DNA of 64,000 nt from Salinicola rhizosphaerae (GCF_014652715.1 NZ_BMZI01000008.1:177281-241280); one strand, 5' to 3'. Shown: positions 18,442-28,807, counted from the first letter of the stretch. Numbers and translations: made by a program. Notes: generated by a model from the sequence alone, not told the origin.

Positions 18442-19206
18442 ATGCCATCCAGGTTCTGTTTTTCAATGATGGGCGTTATCGGTCTTCTCGCATCGGCAAC
18501 GGTGCAAGCGGCACAGCCGCAATGGGAAGGATCGATTGGCGGCGGCGCGGCCTACTGGCCGAAGTACACGGGCAGCGATGAATATCGCACGACACCCTGG
18601 CCCACTTTCGATATCACCTATGGCGATACTTTTTTTGCCAGCCTGCAGGACGGCATCGGCTGGAACATCGTCAAGCAGGACAAGTGGCGCGTCGCCCCGT
18701 TTATCGGCTACGCCTTCGGTCGCGATGATCGCGGAGATATCGATGAACTCGACAAGGTCGACGATAGCCTCACCGGTGGTCTGCGCGTCAACTACGACGA
18801 TGGCCACTGGCGCTATAGCGCGTCCGCGCAAACGCCGTTCACCGGCGACCTCGATGGCTATCGGCTTAGATTCAAGACCGACTACGTGACGCGGGTCGGC
18901 GAGCGCGCGGCATTTACCATCGGCCCGCGCTTCACCTATACCAGTGAGAGGTGGGCGGATGACCTGTTCGGCGTATCTAAACGGGAGAGCCAACGCTCCG
19001 GTATCGACGCCTACGATCCGAGTGGCAGCTACTTCTCTGCCGGGCTGGATACGACCTACAGCTACTATCTAACCCACCAACTCTCAGTCACGGGACTACT
19101 CGGCATGACCCAGCTGACCGGCGACGCAGCCGACAGCCCGATCGTCGATGACCTGGGCGATTCGACCCAGTGGCGAGCTGGCGCGTTCATCAACTACCAC
19201 TTCTAG
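18442..19206 (+). CDS. MipA/OmpV-family outer-membrane protein
   Basis: 254 aa from the ATG at 18442, preceded by AGGA 8 nt upstream; the longer frame from 18274 is not needed. Signal peptide residues 1 to about 22 (VIGLLASATVQA). The mature N-terminus WEGSIGGGAAYWPKYTGSDE and the blocks TPWPTFDITYGDTFFAS, GDTTQWRAGAFINYHF-like end and terminal Phe fit the MipA/OmpV barrel family. Members are scaffold or stress-linked outer-membrane proteins; a precise role cannot be given. It is followed by a strong hairpin shared with nadA. Confidence 0.85.
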   Translation: MPSRFCFSMMGVIGLLASATVQAAQPQWEGSIGGGAAYWPKYTGSDEYRTTPWPTFDITYGDTFFASLQDGIGWNIVKQDKWRVAPFIGYAFGRDDRGDIDELDKVDDSLTGGLRVNYDDGHWRYSASAQTPFTGDLDGYRLRFKTDYVTRVGERAAFTIGPRFTYTSERWADDLFGVSKRESQRSGIDAYDPSGSYFSAGLDTTYSYYLTHQLSVTGLLGMTQLTGDAADSPIVDDLGDSTQWRAGAFINYHF

Positions 19207-19228
19207 GCGGAATCGTCGCGACACACCG

Positions 19229-19259
19229 GCGCCCGCCTCGGTATCGACCGGGCGGGCGC
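19229..19259. terminator. GC-rich hairpin between convergent genes
   Basis: Arms GCGCCCGCC-T-CGGT and ACCGGGCGGGCGC pair over 13 bp with one bulged T and an ATCG loop. There is no T-tract, but its place 20 bp after the MipA-like stop and 26 bp after the nadA stop suggests a two-way terminator. Confidence 0.55.
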
Positions 19260-19285
19260 TATGCCGTTCTCTCGAGGCAGACAGC

Positions 19286-20341
19286 TCAGCGCCGCTTGAG
19301 CTCGGCGCCGAAGTCGAGCATGCGATTCAGCGGGACCAGTGCGCGCTCGGCGATAGCGGGGTCGACATGAATTTCCTGACCGCAGCCGTTGGCGTCTTTC
19401 AGCACCACCAGCGTGTTCTCCAGCCCGTTCATCGCCATCCACGGACAGCTCGCGCAGCTACGGCAGGTCGCGCCGTTGCCGGCGGTAGGGGCGGCCATGA
19501 AGATCTTATCCGGCATCAGCTGCTGCATCTTGTAGAAGATGCCGCGGTCGGTGGCGACGATGAACTCGGGATTGTCGAGCTTCTGCGCCGCGGCGATGAG
19601 CTGCGAGGTGGAGCCGACGACATCGGCGATCTCGACCACCGAAGCAGGCGATTCCGGGTGCACCAGTACGGCGGCTTGCGGATGCAGCGCCTTGAGATCT
19701 AAAAGCCCCTTCGCCTGGAACTCGTCATGGACGATGCACTCGCCGTCCCAGCAGAGCACGTCGGCCCCCGTCTTGTCGCGAACATAGGCGCCGAGGTGGC
19801 GATCCGGTGCCCACAGGATCTTTTCTCCCTGCCGATCCAGGTAGTCGATCAGCTCGACCGCGATCGACGAAGTCACGACCCAGTCGGCGCGGGCCTTCAC
19901 CGCGGCCGAGGTATTGGCGTAGACCACCACGGTGCGCTCGGGATGCTGATCACAGAATGCCGCGAAGGCGTCCGCCGGGCAGCCGATATCGAGCGAGCAG
20001 GTCGCCTCGAGTGTCGGCATGAACACGCGCTTTTCCGGGCTCAGGATCTTGGCGGTCTCGCCCATGAAACGCACGCCGGCGACGATCAGCGTCGTCGCCG
20101 GATGATCCTTGCCGAAGCGAGCCATCTCCAGTGAATCGGCCACGCAACCGCCGGTCGCTTCCGCCAGCGCCTGGATTTCCGGGTCGGTGTAGTAATGCGC
20201 GACCAGCACGGCGTTGCGGGCTTTCAGCTGCTCGGCAATGCGCGCCCGATAATGGGCTCGCGCCTCTTCGTCCAATATCGGCTGGGTCGATGCCGTGTTG
20301 GCCAGATGCTCGCGCACTCGATCCCGATCCAACTGCGTCAT
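19286..20341 (-). CDS. nadA: Quinolinate synthase A
   Basis: 351 aa. Condenses iminoaspartate with dihydroxyacetone phosphate to quinolinate in NAD synthesis, using a [4Fe-4S] cluster. Typical NadA blocks are visible: [20 protein letters not shown] and DSLEMARFG near the N-terminus, [20 protein letters not shown], the middle [20 protein letters not shown], and [16 protein letters not shown] near the C-terminus, where the cluster ligands lie. Length matches the family. Single gene, in its own transcript as far as can be seen, with gnd upstream behind a terminator. Confidence 0.96.
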   Translation of the reverse strand: MTQLDRDRVREHLANTASTQPILDEEARAHYRARIAEQLKARNAVLVAHYYTDPEIQALAEATGGCVADSLEMARFGKDHPATTLIVAGVRFMGETAKILSPEKRVFMPTLEATCSLDIGCPADAFAAFCDQHPERTVVVYANTSAAVKARADWVVTSSIAVELIDYLDRQGEKILWAPDRHLGAYVRDKTGADVLCWDGECIVHDEFQAKGLLDLKALHPQAAVLVHPESPASVVEIADVVGSTSQLIAAAQKLDNPEFIVATDRGIFYKMQQLMPDKIFMAAPTAGNGATCRSCASCPWMAMNGLENTLVVLKDANGCGQEIHVDPAIAERALVPLNRMLDFGAELKRR

Positions 20342-20388
20342 GACGATTCTCCGCCCAAGTCATCGATATTCAGAAAGCCCTGAAACAA

Positions 20389-20419
20389 GATCGGCCAGCC
20401 TATCAGAGGCTGGCCGATC
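20389..20419 (-). terminator. Intrinsic terminator of gnd
   Basis: Perfect 12-bp stem GATCGGCCAGCC / GGCTGGCCGATC with a 7-nt loop. On the minus strand it is followed by TTGTTT. It lies 42 bp after the gnd stop codon. Confidence 0.8.
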
Positions 20420-20460
20420 CCGGGCCGATCAAGACCAAGGTCTAAGACAGACGGTCAGGT

Positions 20461-21876
20461 TCAGTCGGCGAGCCACTCGGTGTGAAAGACCCCTTCCTGA
20501 TCGACACGCTTGTAGGTGTGCGCGCCGAAGAAGTCACGCTGAGCCTGGATCAGGTTGGCCGGCAGCTTCTCGGCTCGGTAGCTGTCGTAGTAGGCGATCG
20601 CCGAGGAGAACGTCGGTACCGGAATGCCGTTCTGTACCGCATGAGCGATCACATCGCGCAGCGCCGATTGGTAGTTGCCGGCGATCTCGCCGAAGTACGG
20701 CGCCATCAGCAGATTCTTGAGCTCGGGATTCTCTTGATAGGCGTCGGTGATCTTCTGCAGGAAGCGAGCGCGGATGATGCAGCCGGCGCGGAACAGTTTG
20801 GCGATCTCGCCGTAGTCGAGGTTCCAGTCGTACTGCTCGGAGGCGGCGCGCATCTGGGCGAAGCCTTGAGCGTAGGAAGCGATCTTGCTGAAGAACAGCG
20901 CCTTGCGCACCTTTTCGATGAATGCCTGCTTGTCGCCCTGGAGCGGTGTTTCTGAGGGGCCCTTTAGCACCTTGGAAGCTGCCACGCGCTCATCTTTCAG
21001 CGACGAGATGAAGCGAGCGAAGACCGACTCGGTGATCAGCGGCAGGGGCACGCCGAGATCGAGTGCGCTCTTGCTGGTCCACTTGCCGGTGCCCTTCTGG
21101 CCAGCGGCGTCGAGGATGATGTCGACCACGTCGTGATCGCTCTTGTCATCCTTCTTGGTGAAGATCTTGGCGGTGATGTCGATCAGATAGCTGTCGAGTT
21201 CGCCCTCGTTCCACTCGCTGAAGACCTCGGCCAGTTCAGCGTTGGAGAGCCCGAGCGAGCCTTTCAGGATCGAATAGGCTTCGGCGATCAGCTGCATGTC
21301 GCCGTACTCGATACCGTTATGGACCATCTTGACGTAGTGGCCGGCGCCATCCGGCCCCACGTAGGCGACGCAGGGCTCGCCGTCATCGGCGCGCGCGGCG
21401 ATCTTCTCGAGAATCGGCGCGACCATGTCGTAGGCTTCCTTCTGCCCGCCGGGCATGATCGAGGGGCCTTTCAGCGCGCCCTCCTCGCCACCGGAAACGC
21501 CAGTGCCGATGAAGTTGAAGCCGGCGTCCGACAGCTCCTTGTTACGCCGAATGGTGTCCTCGTAGGGGGTATTGCCGCCATCGATGAGGATATCGCCCTC
21601 GTCGAGATGCGGCGCCAGCGAAGCGATGGTCTTGTCGGTGGCATCGCCCGCCTTGACCATCAGCAGAATGCGGCGCGGGGTTTCCAGCGAGGCGACGAAC
21701 TCCTCGACGCTATAGAACGGCTTGAGCTTGCTGTCCGGGTTCTCCGCCATCACCTCGTCGGTTTTCTCGCGGGTACGGTTGAAGATCGACACCGTGTAGT
21801 CGCGGCTTTCGATGTTGAGTGCGAGATTGCGCCCCATGACGGCCATGCCGACGACGCCGATTTGCTGTTTGGCCAT
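20461..21876 (-). CDS. gnd: 6-phosphogluconate dehydrogenase (decarboxylating)
   Basis: 471 aa. Converts 6-phosphogluconate to ribulose 5-phosphate with NADP reduction in the oxidative pentose phosphate pathway. Start at the ATG at 21876, 8 nt after AAGGAG; the frame continues to 21936 without a better signal. N-terminal Rossmann motif [20 protein letters not shown], substrate-binding [20 protein letters not shown] with catalytic Lys in [16 protein letters not shown], and C-terminal [20 protein letters not shown]. Length agrees with the 468-residue enterobacterial dimeric form. It ends in a clear terminator. Confidence 0.97.
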   Translation of the reverse strand: MAKQQIGVVGMAVMGRNLALNIESRDYTVSIFNRTREKTDEVMAENPDSKLKPFYSVEEFVASLETPRRILLMVKAGDATDKTIASLAPHLDEGDILIDGGNTPYEDTIRRNKELSDAGFNFIGTGVSGGEEGALKGPSIMPGGQKEAYDMVAPILEKIAARADDGEPCVAYVGPDGAGHYVKMVHNGIEYGDMQLIAEAYSILKGSLGLSNAELAEVFSEWNEGELDSYLIDITAKIFTKKDDKSDHDVVDIILDAAGQKGTGKWTSKSALDLGVPLPLITESVFARFISSLKDERVAASKVLKGPSETPLQGDKQAFIEKVRKALFFSKIASYAQGFAQMRAASEQYDWNLDYGEIAKLFRAGCIIRARFLQKITDAYQENPELKNLLMAPYFGEIAGNYQSALRDVIAHAVQNGIPVPTFSSAIAYYDSYRAEKLPANLIQAQRDFFGAHTYKRVDQEGVFHTEWLAD

Positions 21877-22044
21877 TGACCATGCTCCTTGCAGAAAAAA
21901 AGCCGTTATCCGGCGATAGACGGTAATCAGTGACACCAGTGTAAGGCAGAGACTGCCATCCGCCGAATCTTGGCGGTTTTCCGTTGTAATGCATCAGGGT
22001 GGAAGCGCCGAAACCATCGTCGAGATAAGACGCCATCGGATCGA

Positions 22045-22171
22045 GCTGAAAAGTCGGCGAGCGAGGCTCAAACAAGGCAAAAAATGGCGAAAGCCCGGAG
22101 TTTACAGGGTGTAAGTGAGGAGCTTGAGCCATTTTTTAACGCCGTGTGAGCGAGCGCAGCCAATTTTCAGC
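22045..22171. repeat. 127-bp imperfect palindromic intergenic element
   Basis: Lies between polA and gnd, ending 5 bp before the polA stop codon. Two 44-nt arms, both beginning GCTGAAAA at the outside and ending AAAAAATGGC at the inside, are inverted around a 39-nt centre containing GGAGTTTACAGGGTGTAAG. The outer and inner 8-10 bp match exactly; the arm middles are diverged. It looks like a REP- or MITE-like repeat, possibly present in many copies in this genome, and may also act as terminator for polA. Copy number cannot be judged from one window. Confidence 0.6.
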
Positions 22172-22176
22172 CGAGC

Positions 22177-24957
22177 CTAGTGCGCCTCGTCCCAATTGGC
22201 CCCACTATTGGCCTCGACGATCAGCGGTACGTTGAGCGTGGCCGCGTTCTGCATCCGCTCGCGGACCGCACCGATGAAGTCATCGACCTGTTGCGCCTCG
22301 ATCTCGAAAACCAGTTCGTCGTGAACCTGCATGACCATCCACGCATCGAATTCGGCCTTGCCCTTGGCCGGGTTGAGCCAGTGGTGCACGTCGATCATCG
22401 CGAGCTTGATGATATCCGCGGCGGTGCCCTGCATCGGCGCATTGATGGCGGTACGCTCGGCGGCCTGGCGCCGCGCGTGATTCTGCGCCTTGATCTCCGG
22501 CAGGTAGAGCCGCCGGCCGAACACGGTTTCCACATAACCGTCGTCAGCGGCCTGGGCGCGAATGCGGTCCATGAACTGCGCCACGCCCGGATAGCGATCG
22601 AAGTAACGGTCGATATAGACCTTGGCCTGCTTGGCGTCGATATGCAGCTGTTTGGAGAGCCCCCAGGAGCTCATGCCGTAGATCAGCCCGAAGTTGATCG
22701 CCTTGGCGCTGCGGCGCTGGTCGGTGGTGACCTTGTCCAGCGCCACGCCGAAAACTTCGGCCGCAGTGGCGGCGTGGATATCGCGGTCGTTAGCGAAAGC
22801 ATCCAGCAGGCCCTTGTCGTCGGAGAGATGCGCCATGATGCGCAGCTCGATCTGCGAGTAATCAGCGGCGACGATGCGATACCCCTCGCGGGCCACGAAC
22901 GCCTGGCGGATCTTGCGCCCCTCGTCGGTGCGAATCGGGATGTTCTGCAGATTGGGGTCGCTCGAAGAGAGGCGGCCGGTTGCCGTCACCGCCTGGTGAT
23001 AGCTGGTGTGCAGCCGGTTGGTCGCCGGGTTGACCAGACGCGGCAGCTTGTCGGTGTAGGTCGACTTGAGCTTGGTCATGCCGCGATGCGACATGATCAG
23101 CTTGGGCAGCGGATAATCCAGCGCCAGCTCTTCGAGCACGGCTTCGGCGGTGCTCGGTGCGCCCTTGGGCGTTTTCTTGATCACCGGAATCTTCTGCTCC
23201 TCGAACAGAATCTCCGCGAGCTGCTTGGGCGAGCCGAGGTTGAACTCCTTGCCGGCAAGTTCGAACGCCTCGGTCTCGAGTTCACGAATTCGCGTCTCGA
23301 GCTCCTGGCTCTGGGTATGCAGGCGCTTGGCATCCAGTGCCACGCCGTTGCGCTCCATGTGTGACAACACCGGAATCAGCGGGCGTTCGAGCGTGTCGAG
23401 CACTTCAGCCAGGCGGCCGGTATCGTCGAGCTTCGGGCGCAGTTCGCGGTGCAGGCGCAGCGTGATGTCGACATCCTCGCAGGCGTAAGGCACCGCCTCT
23501 TCCAGCGCGATCTGATTGAAGGTGAGCTGCTTGGCGCCCTTGCCGGCGATATCCTGAAAGCTGATGGTTTTCTCGCCGAGATACTTGAGCGCCAGCGAAT
23601 CCATGTCGTGACGCGTCGCGGTCGAGTTGAGCACGTATGACTCGAGCATGGTGTCGTCGAGCGCGCCTGCCACGCGGATGTCGTAGTTCGCCAGCACCGA
23701 GATGTCGTACTTGAGGTTCTGGCCGATCTTGCCGAGCTTAGGGTCTTCTAGCAGCGGCTTGAGCGCCGCCAGCACGTCCGACCGGTCCAGCTGGGCCGGC
23801 GCATCCAGGTAGTCATGCCCGACGGGAATATAGGCCGCCTCGTGCGGCTCGATGGCAATGCCGATGCCGACGATCTCGGCTTCCATGTAATTGAGGCTGG
23901 TCGTTTCCAGATCGAAGCAGAAAAGATCGGTTTTCTCGAGCCGTTTCAGCCAGTCATCGAACTCGGCCTGCGTGAGCACGGTATGATCGGTGCGCTCGGG
24001 CTTGGTCAGCGCCGGATCTTCATCGACATCGCCACCCTCCAGCGATTCGCCCGTACCAACGTCGTCGACGCCCTCGTCCTTGCCCTCGAGCAGCTCGGCC
24101 AGCCAGTTCTTGAACTCGAGCTGGGTGTAGAGCGCCTTCAGCGCTTCGCGGTCGGGCTCGGCCAGATGCAGGTCATCGAGACCGACGGGCAGCTCGCAGT
24201 CGGTCTTGATCGTCGCCAGCTGATAGGAGAGATAGGCCTGTTCACGGTTGGCTTCGAGCTTCTTGGGCATCGTCTTGGCGCCGCGAAAGCCGAGCGTCGT
24301 GACTTTCTCCAGATCGGCATAGATCGCATCCAGCCCGCCGCCCACACCCTGCAACAAGCCCAGCGCGGTCTTCTCGCCCACACCGGGCACGCCGGGAATG
24401 TTGTCGACCTTGTCACCCATCAGGGCGAGGTAATCGATGATCAGCTCGGGCGGGATGCCGAATTTCTCCTCGACGCCGGCGATGTCGAGGGTCTCGCTCT
24501 TCATGGTGTTGACCAGCGTGATGTGCGCGTTGACCAGCTGCGCCATATCCTTGTCGCCGGTCGAGATCACCGCATCTCGGCCGGACTCCGTGGCAAGCCG
24601 CGCCAGCGTGCCGATGACGTCGTCCGCCTCGACACCTTCGATGCACAAAAGCGGCAGGCCGAGCGCGCGGACGCACTCATGCAGCGGCTCGACCTGGGGG
24701 CGCAGATCATCCGGCATCGGCGGGCGATGCGCCTTGTACTCGGCGTAGATCTCGTCGCGAAAGGTCTTGCCCTTGGCGTCGAACACCACCGCCATGGGGC
24801 TTTGCGGATACTGCTTGATCAGGCTCTTGAGCATCGACAGCACGCCACGCACGGCACCGGTCGGCTGGCCGCTCGAGGTGGAAAGCGGCGGCAATGCGTG
24901 GAAGGCGCGGTAGAGATAAGACGATCCGTCGACGAGGACGATGGGGGCATCTGCCAT
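22177..24957 (-). CDS. polA: DNA polymerase I
   Basis: 926 aa. Repair and Okazaki-fragment polymerase. Start set at the ATG at 24957 giving MADAPIVLVDGSSYLYRAFH, the usual PolA N-terminus; no strong ribosome site is visible. Residues 1-290 are the 5'-3' exonuclease (GDKDMAQLVNAHITLVNTM, GDKVDNIPGVPGVGEKTA). Residues about 320-520 are a proofreading domain with the acidic FCFDLETTSLNYME motif present, so it should be active. The polymerase domain has motif A ADYSQIELRIMAHLS, motif B RRSAKAINFGLIYGMSSWG and motif C MQVHDELVFEI. Divergent from DUF2782/thrB as in Pseudomonas. Confidence 0.98.
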   Translation of the reverse strand: MADAPIVLVDGSSYLYRAFHALPPLSTSSGQPTGAVRGVLSMLKSLIKQYPQSPMAVVFDAKGKTFRDEIYAEYKAHRPPMPDDLRPQVEPLHECVRALGLPLLCIEGVEADDVIGTLARLATESGRDAVISTGDKDMAQLVNAHITLVNTMKSETLDIAGVEEKFGIPPELIIDYLALMGDKVDNIPGVPGVGEKTALGLLQGVGGGLDAIYADLEKVTTLGFRGAKTMPKKLEANREQAYLSYQLATIKTDCELPVGLDDLHLAEPDREALKALYTQLEFKNWLAELLEGKDEGVDDVGTGESLEGGDVDEDPALTKPERTDHTVLTQAEFDDWLKRLEKTDLFCFDLETTSLNYMEAEIVGIGIAIEPHEAAYIPVGHDYLDAPAQLDRSDVLAALKPLLEDPKLGKIGQNLKYDISVLANYDIRVAGALDDTMLESYVLNSTATRHDMDSLALKYLGEKTISFQDIAGKGAKQLTFNQIALEEAVPYACEDVDITLRLHRELRPKLDDTGRLAEVLDTLERPLIPVLSHMERNGVALDAKRLHTQSQELETRIRELETEAFELAGKEFNLGSPKQLAEILFEEQKIPVIKKTPKGAPSTAEAVLEELALDYPLPKLIMSHRGMTKLKSTYTDKLPRLVNPATNRLHTSYHQAVTATGRLSSSDPNLQNIPIRTDEGRKIRQAFVAREGYRIVAADYSQIELRIMAHLSDDKGLLDAFANDRDIHAATAAEVFGVALDKVTTDQRRSAKAINFGLIYGMSSWGLSKQLHIDAKQAKVYIDRYFDRYPGVAQFMDRIRAQAADDGYVETVFGRRLYLPEIKAQNHARRQAAERTAINAPMQGTAADIIKLAMIDVHHWLNPAKGKAEFDAWMVMQVHDELVFEIEAQQVDDFIGAVRERMQNAATLNVPLIVEANSGANWDEAH

Positions 24958-25177
24958 GTGCGCGAGCATCCGTAGCTGACTTTCGATGCGCTCATGATAC
25001 GCAAGCGGCCGCGCCGAGTCAGGGAATCCGCACGCCGGCACACGCACCGGGCGTCAGCGCCGCGCCGCCGGACGCATCGACATCGATACGATGCGCCACC
25101 GATGTCGATGCGCGCGCCGACGCGTTACACTGAGCCACAAGACGGCACCGGAACCGGGCGGGAACAAGGAGTCTTCG

Positions 25178-25483
25178 ATGTCACGACTCAAGCTAGCGGC
25201 CAGACGCTTCGTGGCCGCGCTGCTCGCACTCGGCGCTCTGTCACCGCTCGCCCTGGCGCAGCCGGCAGTGCAGCCGGAGATCACCTCGCAGCGCGACGCC
25301 CAGCACACGATCGACGAGTATCGCGTCAATGGAGAGCTCTACGCGATACGCGTCTCGCCGCGCCACGGTGATGGCAAGTCGGACGAGATCTACTTTCTTT
25401 ACGACGACGATGGTGACGGCGACTTCAAGCGGGTCGATGCGCCCAGCGTACCGATACCGGACTGGGTGCAGAGCGAGCGATAG
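25178..25483 (+). CDS. DUF2782 small exported protein
   Basis: 101 aa from the ATG at 25178, 6 nt after AAGGAG. Signal peptide (FVAALLALGALSPLALAQ) then a short domain with QPEITSQRDAQHTIDEYRVN, GELYAIRVSPRHG and YFLYDDDGDGDFKR. This is the DUF2782 family, encoded next to polA and thrB in many pseudomonads and relatives. Function unknown. It is 150 bp upstream of thrB on the same strand. Confidence 0.85.
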   Translation: MSRLKLAARRFVAALLALGALSPLALAQPAVQPEITSQRDAQHTIDEYRVNGELYAIRVSPRHGDGKSDEIYFLYDDDGDGDFKRVDAPSVPIPDWVQSER

Positions 25484-25634
25484 CGTCGACGCGCCACGGT
25501 CATGAAAACCTGTCGGTGAGGGTCCCGGCATTAGGAGCGCGACACGCAAGCCGCTACAATGCGCGCTGACGTTTCGACCTTGACGTTTTCACCCCAGACA
25601 TTCGCTCCTGATTCGAGAGTCCGATTCCGAACTT

Positions 25635-26582
25635 ATGGCCGTATTCACTCCCCTGAGCGACGCCCAGGTCGCCGAGTTCCTCGAACGTTTCAACGTGGGC
25701 AACCTGCGCTCGCTCAAGGGCGTGCCGCACGGCACCGAGAACAGCACGTTCTTCGTCACCACCGAGCGCGGCGAATGGGTGCTGACGCTGTTCGAACAGG
25801 GGGAGTTCGAGGACCTGCCCTTCTTCGTCGATCTGCTCGACTATCTGGATGCCCACGATCTGCCGGTGCCGGGCCCGATTCATGACCGTCAGGGCGTTGC
25901 ACTGCAGCGTCTGGCCGGCCGGCCGGCGCTACTCTTTCCGCGAATGCCCGGCGCGCACCCGAGCGCGCCCAATTTGGCACAGTGCGCGGCACTCGGCGAT
26001 GCCCTCGGGCGGATGCACCTCGTCTCGCAGCGATTTCAGGGCAGCCGCGCCAACCCGCGCGACCTCGACTGGCTCAATCGCCGTCATCTCGAGGTGCTGG
26101 CGTTTCTCGACGATGCTGACCGCGCTCTGATGCAGGCGGAGATCGCCGACTACACGCTCGCCTTCGAGGGCATCTCACTGCCGCGCGGCGCCATTCATGG
26201 TGACCTGTTTCGCGATAATACGCTGTACGAGGGTGACCGCCTCGGCGGCATCATCGACTTCTACAACGGCTGCACGGGCGAACTGCTGTTCGATCTCGCC
26301 ATCGTGATCAACGACTGGGCAAGCGACGAGGATGGCAAGCTGAATGCCGAGCGCTATTCGGCGATTCTCGGCGCCTATGTCAAGCATCGCCCGCTAGACG
26401 CCTATGAGCGACGGCTGTGGTCGACGATGCTGCGCATGACGGCGCTGCGCTACTGGCTCTCGCGGCTGCTGGTCATTCATGTCGACCCGCCGGCACACGA
26501 CATTACGCCGCACGACCCGGCGCGTTTCCGGCTGCTGCTGGGCCGGCGCCTCAATGCCGAAATTCCGCCGCTGCCCGCGTAA
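25635..26582 (+). CDS. thrB: Homoserine kinase (ThrB2, aminoglycoside-phosphotransferase fold)
   Basis: 315 aa. Phosphorylates L-homoserine in threonine synthesis. It belongs to the APH-like homoserine kinases of Pseudomonas, not the GHMP class of E. coli: VFTPLSDAQVAEFLERFNVG and KGVPHGTENSTFFVTTERGE at the N-terminus, and the catalytic GAIHGDLFRDNTLYEGDRLG followed by GGIIDFYNGCTGELLFDLAI near residue 195-220. The order polA / DUF2782 / thrB supports the name. No other thr genes are nearby. Confidence 0.93.
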   Translation: MAVFTPLSDAQVAEFLERFNVGNLRSLKGVPHGTENSTFFVTTERGEWVLTLFEQGEFEDLPFFVDLLDYLDAHDLPVPGPIHDRQGVALQRLAGRPALLFPRMPGAHPSAPNLAQCAALGDALGRMHLVSQRFQGSRANPRDLDWLNRRHLEVLAFLDDADRALMQAEIADYTLAFEGISLPRGAIHGDLFRDNTLYEGDRLGGIIDFYNGCTGELLFDLAIVINDWASDEDGKLNAERYSAILGAYVKHRPLDAYERRLWSTMLRMTALRYWLSRLLVIHVDPPAHDITPHDPARFRLLLGRRLNAEIPPLPA

Positions 26583-26799
26583 TGCCAACCCTCCCGCGGT
26601 TTTATCTCTTGTGGCTTTCGGCGAGTTTGATTCGCGGCAGCCGGCGTTGCGTCGGCAATCGCGGTTTCTCGTGGAATTCATGGTCGTGGACGCCTGGCGG
26701 CGGCATAATGCGCGCCATCGCGCCCCGGCCATTCATCGACCTTCTTTGACCTGTCACGCCGGGGCGGGGATTTACCCTGCCGGCTGATCGGAGAGCGCA

Positions 26800-28707
26800 A
26801 TGACCAACCCCACCCCTGCCGCACAGGCCCGTCGCACCTACAACATCGATCAGTGGGGCAGCGGCTATTTCGACGTCGACGATCAGGGCCGCGCCTTGGT
26901 ACGCCCGCTCGGTACCGAAGTGCCCGGCCCGACGCTGGTACTCGACACGCTCGTCGACAGGCTGCGCGATGCCGGGCTGCGCCTGCCCGTACTGGTGCGC
27001 TTCATCGACATTCTTCATGACCGGGTCGAACAGCTCTGTCTCGCCTTCGATCAGGCCATGCGCGAAGAGAAATACCAGGGCAATTACACCGCGGTCTATC
27101 CGATCAAGGTCAACCAGCAGCGCCGCGTGGTCGAAGAGATCCTCGCCACCCAAGAGCGCGGCCACGGCCGGGTCGGCCTGGAAGCCGGCAGCAAGCCGGA
27201 GCTGATGGCGGTACTCGCCCTCTCCGGCGATGCGCCCTCGCTGATCGTCTGCAATGGTTACAAGGACCGCGAGTACATCCGACTTGCGTTGATGGGCGAA
27301 AAGCTCGGCCACAAGGTCTATCTGGTGGTGGAGAAGTTCTCCGAGCTGAATCTGATTCTCGAAGAGGCCGCGAAGCTCGACGTCAAACCGCGCGTCGGCG
27401 TGCGTGCCCGCCTCTCCTCCGTCGGCAAGGGCAAATGGCAGGACAGCGGCGGCGAGAAGTCGAAGTTCGGCCTGACCGCCGGTCAGATTCTGGCCATCGC
27501 CGAGCGTATGCGCGAGGCCGGTGCGCTGGAGAGCCTGCAGCTCGTGCACTTCCATCTCGGTTCGCAGATCGCCAATATTCGCGACATCCAGCGCGGTCTG
27601 CGCGAGTGCGCCCGTTTCTACCACAGCCTGCGCGCGGTCGGCGCCCCGGTGGATACGGTCGATGTCGGCGGCGGTCTCGGCGTCGACTATGAAGGCACGC
27701 GCTCGCGCAGCTTCTGCTCGATCAACTATTCGATGCGCGAATACGCGAGCAACGTGGTGTGGGCGTTCCGGCAGATCTGCGAAACTCACGACCTGCCGCA
27801 CCCGCAGATCATCTCCGAATCCGGACGCGCGCTCACCGCCCATCACGCCGTACTGGTCACCAATGTGATCGGCGAAGAGCGTATCGGCCACCTCGAACCC
27901 GAGCGACAGACCGAAGGCGACGCCCATGTCGACGAGCTGTGGCGCGTCTACGACCGACTCGAGGGCATGCGCGAACCACGCGATCTGGTCGAGGCGTATC
28001 ACGACGTCGTCCAGGCGCTCGGCGAACTGCAGGAGCGCTTCGTGCTGGGGCTAGCCGACATTCACGCTCGCGCCGAGGGTGAGTCGGTCTACTTCGCGGC
28101 CTGTCAGCGCCTGCAGGACCGGCTCGACGGTCGTAATCGTGCCCACCGCGAAATCGCCGACGAGCTGGCCGAAAAGCTCGCCGACAAGATCTTCGTCAAC
28201 TTCTCGCTGTTTCAATCACTGCCGGACGTCTGGGGGATCGATCAGGTCTTCCCGGTGCTGCCGCTGACCGGACTGGAACGTGCGCCGACTCGCCGCGGCG
28301 TGATCCAGGACATCACCTGCGACTCCGATGGCAGGATCGACCTCTACGTCGACGGTCAGGGGCTCGAGTCCACCCTGCCGCTGCCGGAGTGGGAAGACGA
28401 TGACGACAAGCTGCTGGGACTGTTCCTCGTTGGCGCCTATCAGGAGATTCTCGGCGATCTGCACAACCTGTTCGGCGACACCGACTCGGTCGACGTCGCG
28501 CTCGATGCCAACGGCGAATGGCAGCTCTCTCACGTGCAGCAGGGTGACGCGGTCGCCGACGTGCTCGGCTACGTCAACTTCGATGCCGAAGCGCTCAAGC
28601 GACAGCTCACCCAGCAACTCATCGCCAGCTCGCTCAGCGCGCAAGAGCGCGTCCAGTTCGTCGAGGAGATCGAAGCGGGCTTGAGCGGATATACGTATCT
28701 GGAGTGA
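26800..28707 (+). CDS. speA: Biosynthetic arginine decarboxylase
   Basis: 635 aa, PLP enzyme of the alanine-racemase-fold group that makes agmatine for putrescine synthesis. The N-terminal YNIDQWGSGYFDVDDQGRAL and the PLP lysine in YPIKVNQQRRVVEEI are typical SpeA; glycine-rich VDVGGGLGVDYEGTRSRS and the C-terminal ECSGRALTAHH-like ISESGRALTAHHAVLVTNV segment follow. GGAGAG lies just before the ATG. The stop codon is the first base set of a 7-bp tandem repeat, and a terminator follows 100 bp later. Confidence 0.96.
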   Translation: MTNPTPAAQARRTYNIDQWGSGYFDVDDQGRALVRPLGTEVPGPTLVLDTLVDRLRDAGLRLPVLVRFIDILHDRVEQLCLAFDQAMREEKYQGNYTAVYPIKVNQQRRVVEEILATQERGHGRVGLEAGSKPELMAVLALSGDAPSLIVCNGYKDREYIRLALMGEKLGHKVYLVVEKFSELNLILEEAAKLDVKPRVGVRARLSSVGKGKWQDSGGEKSKFGLTAGQILAIAERMREAGALESLQLVHFHLGSQIANIRDIQRGLRECARFYHSLRAVGAPVDTVDVGGGLGVDYEGTRSRSFCSINYSMREYASNVVWAFRQICETHDLPHPQIISESGRALTAHHAVLVTNVIGEERIGHLEPERQTEGDAHVDELWRVYDRLEGMREPRDLVEAYHDVVQALGELQERFVLGLADIHARAEGESVYFAACQRLQDRLDGRNRAHREIADELAEKLADKIFVNFSLFQSLPDVWGIDQVFPVLPLTGLERAPTRRGVIQDITCDSDGRIDLYVDGQGLESTLPLPEWEDDDDKLLGLFLVGAYQEILGDLHNLFGDTDSVDVALDANGEWQLSHVQQGDAVADVLGYVNFDAEALKRQLTQQLIASSLSAQERVQFVEEIEAGLSGYTYLE

Positions 28708-28775
28708 GCCGCGAGCCGCGAGCCGCGAGCCGCGAGCCGCGAGCCGCGAGCCGCGAGCCGCGAGCCGCGAGCCGC
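28706..28775. repeat. 10 x 7-bp tandem repeat (GAGCCGC)
   Basis: Ten exact copies of GAGCCGC. The first copy overlaps the last two bases of the speA stop codon. Because 7 is not a multiple of 3 the array is not coding. Copy number could vary by slippage. Confidence 0.95.
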
Positions 28776-28807
28776 GAAACTTAGTGTGAACTTGCGGCGA
28801 AGAAAAG

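Noticed and set aside
26602-28002. Minus-strand open frame of 466 codons
   Set aside because: Antisense to speA, whose protein is unmistakable; composition is that of a mirror frame.
28706-28775. CRISPR-like array
   Set aside because: The 7-bp units are directly adjacent with no spacers; a simple tandem repeat.
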